The notes under the pieces are model-generated. The model was not told the DNA's origin. It was given only the letters and a program-made list of their open reading frames with translations, and did not search any database. Shown here one piece after another: positions 60,657 through 64,000 of a stretch of 64,000 nt of DNA. The DNA comes from Lysobacteraceae bacterium (GTDB lineage Bacteria > Bdellovibrionota > UBA1018 > JAGTJX01), in assembly GCA_023657465.1 (NCBI GenBank), contig JAGTJX010000004.1, forward strand, positions 50,053-114,052. The letters are read 5' to 3'. The first letter of the stretch is position 1; each line of letters opens with the position of its first letter. A program made the position numbers and the translations under genes.

Positions 60657-62186
60657 TTTTCAATTCTTGCTCTAATACTCTCCTTTAATTCAGTTTTTGC
60701 TGAACATTCGGCCAAAAAGTTTTCTTTCCGTCTATCGGGCGAGCCTGAGACATTGGATTGGAATCTCGCTCATACGAGTGTCGAGACTCACCTCATGATG
60801 AACATGATGGATGGGTTGGTCACTCTCGATAACAAACTCAATGTGAAGCCGATGCTTGCGACTGAGTGGGCAATCAGTTCGGATCAAAAAGTTTATACCT
60901 TCACCCTTCGTAAGAATGTGAAATGGTCTGATGGTGTCGAGCTCAAGGCCTCACACTTTGTCGATGGATGGAAGAGGCTTCTTTCTCGTGAGACAGGCGC
61001 ATCGTACAGCTACTTGCTTTTCGATCTTGTAGGTGCTCAAGAATACTTCGAAGGTAAGATCTCTGACTTCACAAAAGTAGGCGTGAAGGCATTAGGTGCA
61101 TACAAACTTCAAGTGACCTTAAAGAATCCAGTGCCTTATTGGATTACGATTCCTTCATTCTGGGTAACGTTTCCTATTCGCTCTGATCTGATCAAGAAAT
61201 ACGGAAAAAAATGGACTAAGCCTGGTAATCTCGTGACTCTGGGGATTCTTGTACTTGAGAAATACGAAATCGATCATAAGCTTGATTTCAAAACCAATCC
61301 TTACTACTGGAATTTGAAGACAAACGTCGAAGAGTGGTCTGGCATCATCATTAAAGATGAGAACACGGCCGTCTCTCTCTATCAGTCGGGTAGATTAGAC
61401 TTCGTGAATGATCTTCCGATTCTTTCACTGAAGAACAATCAGAATAATCCGGAATTGAAAGAATTCGCCTATCTCAAAACGGTTTACCTTGGATTCGCTG
61501 TCACTCGTCCTGAAGTGGCGAATGCAGGTCTCAGGCGTGCCATTGCAATGGCGATTGATAAATCAAAATTTGCAGAGATCCTCTATGGGAGACAGAAGCC
61601 TGCATCAAGCTTCGTTCCTCCTCCGCTCTTCGCTTCAGGTTCTAACTTGGGACTGCCATTCTCCATTGAACGCGCGAAGAATGAGTTGAAGAAGATCGGC
61701 ACTCTACCTAAGAATATTGAGCTTCTCATTCCTAACGTCGATAAGAACATGATGGTCGCCCAATACATTCAAGGTGAACTGAAGAAGAACTTGGGGCTAG
61801 AAATAGCAATCCAAACTTACGATTACAAAACTTACCGTAAGCATATGGAGAGCCAGTCTGAGTCCATGTTCATGGCCTCTTGGGGGGCGGATTACCCAGA
61901 CCCTGATAATTTTCTTTCAGTATTCCTAAGTCAATCCGGGAATAATCGCACTCTCTTCAAAGACGATCCGTATGATTCTTGGGTGATTCAAGCGAGATCC
62001 ATCTCGAATCAGAAGAAACGTGAAGAGCTCTATGAAATTGCTCAGAAGCGCATGCTTCAAGATTATGCACCGATCATTCCACTCTATTATGAACCCAATC
62101 TGGTCTATGTGAAGCCTTCGATCGAAGGTCTCTTGATGGATCCCATGAACAACTTGGACTTGAGACAAGTGAAAGTGAAAAATTGA
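60645..62186 (+). CDS. oppA: oligopeptide ABC transporter substrate-binding protein
   Basis: 513 residues with a signal peptide (MSHWFSILALILSFNSVFAEH). The family 5 solute-binding pattern is clear: LSGEPETLDWNLAHTSVETHLMMNMMDGLV, YTFTLRKNVKWSDGVELKASHFVDGWKRLL, and later GADYPDPDNFLSVFLSQSGNN. It binds peptides in the periplasm for the OppBC permease, whose genes lie convergent just downstream. It overlaps the transglycosylase gene by TTGA. Confidence 0.92.
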   Translation: MSHWFSILALILSFNSVFAEHSAKKFSFRLSGEPETLDWNLAHTSVETHLMMNMMDGLVTLDNKLNVKPMLATEWAISSDQKVYTFTLRKNVKWSDGVELKASHFVDGWKRLLSRETGASYSYLLFDLVGAQEYFEGKISDFTKVGVKALGAYKLQVTLKNPVPYWITIPSFWVTFPIRSDLIKKYGKKWTKPGNLVTLGILVLEKYEIDHKLDFKTNPYYWNLKTNVEEWSGIIIKDENTAVSLYQSGRLDFVNDLPILSLKNNQNNPELKEFAYLKTVYLGFAVTRPEVANAGLRRAIAMAIDKSKFAEILYGRQKPASSFVPPPLFASGSNLGLPFSIERAKNELKKIGTLPKNIELLIPNVDKNMMVAQYIQGELKKNLGLEIAIQTYDYKTYRKHMESQSESMFMASWGADYPDPDNFLSVFLSQSGNNRTLFKDDPYDSWVIQARSISNQKKREELYEIAQKRMLQDYAPIIPLYYEPNLVYVKPSIEGLLMDPMNNLDLRQVKVKN

Positions 62187-63061
62187 TTAAGAAGTTAGCA
62201 CTCATCATTACTCTTTTTGTTTCTGGATGTGCGTACACACCGGAATTCTCTGCGGCGAAGCTCACTGACGAGGAGAGAAAAGATGTTTTGCTCTCTAAAC
62301 TCAAGCTTGCAGGTGTACAGCAAGATTTTATCGATATGATTTTTAAAAGTCCAAGATTCAAGCTCGATTCTAAGTACATCAAGATGAGTGTGCTGATCTT
62401 TAAACTCAAGTCGGATTACACTCAGTTCTTACAAGGATACGTTGTAGCAAACGGAAGGCTGTTTCTGAAGAAGTACAGAAAAGTATTTGCGAAAGTTGAG
62501 AAAATCTACGGAGTTCCAAAGGAAGTAATCACGGCACTCATCTCTGTCGAGACAAGATTAGGTCGCAACACGGGATCTGAGAATATCGCGAGCGTGTTCT
62601 TCAGTCTTGCGATGGCTGATCAAGAGGATATCTGTAAGAGTTTGGTTGCAGAAGTCGAAGACGACATGAAACCCAAGATCCCAGAGCGTTGCCAGCGCAA
62701 GGCAGACTGGGCAAGGGGTGAGATCCTTTCGCTTCAAGATATGTACATTAAGCGCAGTATCCCAGTGGGTCAGCTCTCGGGGTCATTCGCAGGAGCGTTT
62801 GGACTGCCGCAATTCGTCCCATCTAGTTTCATGAAGTGGGCTTCTCCTGGTCCTTCGAACGATAGACTTGATCTCTATGAAGCAGACGATGCGATTACTT
62901 CCGTCGCAAATTATTTAAAAGTAAATGGCTGGACTATCAACACTGATGAGCAGCGAGCGGCACTCTTCCATTACAATCGTAGCCAAGATTACGGGAACAC
63001 GATTCTGCAGCTAGCGGAGTTGCTAAAGGCAAAGCCTGTTTCAAAGAAGAAAAAAATCTAA
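62183..63061 (+). CDS. MltB-like lytic murein transglycosylase lipoprotein
   Basis: 292 residues from TTG 62183, overlapping the oppA stop. A lipobox (LFVSGCAY) follows the N-terminal helix. KIYGVPKEVITALISVETRLGRNTG carries the catalytic Glu, and SFAGAFGLPQFVPSSFMKWA and the AIxSVANYL motif are typical of MltB. It cleaves peptidoglycan with 1,6-anhydro ends. Its stop overlaps oppC by 4 nt. Confidence 0.9.
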   Translation: MIKKLALIITLFVSGCAYTPEFSAAKLTDEERKDVLLSKLKLAGVQQDFIDMIFKSPRFKLDSKYIKMSVLIFKLKSDYTQFLQGYVVANGRLFLKKYRKVFAKVEKIYGVPKEVITALISVETRLGRNTGSENIASVFFSLAMADQEDICKSLVAEVEDDMKPKIPERCQRKADWARGEILSLQDMYIKRSIPVGQLSGSFAGAFGLPQFVPSSFMKWASPGPSNDRLDLYEADDAITSVANYLKVNGWTINTDEQRAALFHYNRSQDYGNTILQLAELLKAKPVSKKKKI

Positions 63062-63882
63062 CCAATATCCACTCTGGATTGCTTCGGATCTAGCCAGTCC
63101 CTTAGTCCATCTCCTAAAAAATTAAAAGCAAGTAGCGTGATGAAGAGCGCAGCTCCTGGGAAAACAATCAAATGCGGATAGGTTTGAATCGCGCGGAACC
63201 CATCAGAGGCAAGTGTGCCCCAACTTGCATACGGTGGCTGAAGCCCAAGACCTAAGAAGGACAAGAAACTCTCAGCCATGATGTTGTTGGGAATCTGAAA
63301 CGAGAGCGCCACGATGATGGGCCCCCAAAGATTTGGGATGATGTGCCTGAAAAGAATGATGAAGTGTGAAGTCCCGATTGCACGAGCCGACTCGACATAA
63401 GGAAGTTCCTTGGCTTGCATGACAAGCCCTCGTACCAAACGAGCAGGTGTCGCCCACGAAGTGAGTGCAATCGCAGTAATGATTCCTGTCACACCCTTAC
63501 CAAGAAGCATGAGGAGTAGAATTGCAATCAGCACCATGGGGAAGATCTGGAAGATATCTGTCACTCGCATGATCACGCCATCTACCCATCCACCGATGTA
63601 GCCTGAGATTGCGCCTAGTGTGAGACCAATGATGAGAGAGACAAGTGCAGTGAGTACTCCGACAGTGAGTGAGAGCCTCGCTCCATAAATAATTCTAGAG
63701 TAGAGATCTCTCCCCAGTACATCCGTGCCCATGAAGTGTTTCGCAGAACTGGTCTCTAATCTCTCCATGATATTCTGCTCATCATAAGTGTAACGAGTGA
63801 CTTGAGGTGCAAGGATCGCAAGAGCTCCCATGATGAGGAGAAACGAAATCGAAATCTTGGAGAGAATGCCGAACTTCTTCAT
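63058..63882 (-). CDS. oppC: peptide ABC transporter permease (OppC/DppC type)
   Basis: 274 residues from ATG 63882, which overlaps the oppB stop by ATGA; the track start 63909 lies inside oppB. It has an N-terminal helix (KISISFLLIMGALAILAPQVT), FMGTDVLGRDLYSRIIYGARLSL, four more helices, and the permease EAA loop (VESARAIGTSHFIILFRHIIPNLW). It forms the import channel with OppB. It probably works with the OppA encoded convergent to it. Confidence 0.93.
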   Translation of the reverse strand: MKKFGILSKISISFLLIMGALAILAPQVTRYTYDEQNIMERLETSSAKHFMGTDVLGRDLYSRIIYGARLSLTVGVLTALVSLIIGLTLGAISGYIGGWVDGVIMRVTDIFQIFPMVLIAILLLMLLGKGVTGIITAIALTSWATPARLVRGLVMQAKELPYVESARAIGTSHFIILFRHIIPNLWGPIIVALSFQIPNNIMAESFLSFLGLGLQPPYASWGTLASDGFRAIQTYPHLIVFPGAALFITLLAFNFLGDGLRDWLDPKQSRVDIG

Positions 63883-64000
63883 GTGAGTTTGATCCTGGGG
63901 TCTGCCCAAGTGTAGGCGATATCCGTGATGAAATTAGCGACGAGGAGGAATACGCCATAGAGAAGTGTAATACCCATGGTGACAGGATAATCTCTGTTGA
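63879..64000 (-). CDS. oppB: peptide ABC transporter permease OppB, C-terminal end
   Basis: The gene runs off the right edge; about 39 codons are visible and end in TGA at 63881-63879. The translation NRDYPVTMGITLLYGVFLLVANFITDIAYTWADPRIKL is the conserved C-terminus of OppB/DppB permeases. It is coupled to oppC by ATGA. Confidence 0.88.
   Translation of the reverse strand, partial: NRDYPVTMGITLLYGVFLLVANFITDIAYTWADPRIKLT

Noticed and set aside
1-64000. CRISPR arrays, diversity-generating retroelement, prophage genes
   Set aside because: No regularly spaced repeats, reverse transcriptase or phage structural genes were seen.

Overview
This is a gene-dense stretch of a Gram-negative bacterial chromosome with moderate G+C. 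It carries many secreted, lipoprotein and outer-membrane genes, a Kdo/LPS cluster, a bactofilin, a FliL-type protein, a large inner-membrane FadE, and several proteins whose only relatives I recall come from Bdellovibrio-like bacteria. I infer a member of the Bdellovibrionota, with no single decisive marker. Most operons are tightly packed with ATGA or TTGA stop/start overlaps, and nearly every convergent gene pair overlaps or abuts at the 3' ends.

Layout. 0-9 kb: a TetR/SDR/DUF2147/membrane-protein group, an AT-rich secreted-protein gene flanked by two copies of a 69-70 bp repeat, a DUF2779 nuclease-like protein, and two paralogous secreted zinc metalloproteases around a small secreted protein. 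9-17 kb: fadE, an ABC-F ATPase, a toxin-antitoxin (TA) module with a nonsense codon in the toxin, RsuA-family pseudouridine synthase, PAP2, DUF1304, DUF983, and lexA with an SOS-box-like operator followed by an ImuA-like gene. 17.3-23.4 kb: a decayed accessory region ending at the 3' end of tRNA-Arg(CCT). It holds several genes broken by in-frame stops or 1-nt frameshifts, a TA pair with a frameshifted toxin and intact antitoxin, a possible structured RNA, and a 3'-truncated transposase that runs into the tRNA.

23.5-39 kb: a broken transglutaminase-like gene, carAB divergent from pyrB and an aspartate aminotransferase (pyrimidine synthesis with aspartate supply), an SDR/GMC oxidoreductase pair, an MMPL transporter, citrate synthase, a Nif3-family protein and a DUF6279 lipoprotein. 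39-47 kb: rnpB, speA, hpd, an unknown AT-rich gene, a YbeD-like protein, TerC, FliL-like protein, alanine dehydrogenase and an MBL-fold hydrolase. 47-58 kb: an active/inactive M16 peptidase pair, a bactofilin with a co-translated membrane partner, a coiled-coil protein, and kdsB-pyrG-kdsA-kdsC with an AEC transporter and an outer-membrane protein. 58.3-64 kb: iscR-iscS-iscA-fdx (no iscU), an oligopeptide-binding protein, an MltB-like transglycosylase, and oppC with the end of oppB.

I see no CRISPR array, prophage or rRNA operon. The most unusual signals are the concentration of nonsense-type gene decay in the tRNA-Arg-flanking region and the TA module, the GTTC-N7-GTTC operator at lexA, the folded element at 20.4 kb, and a start codon sitting in a hairpin loop at 60.6 kb.
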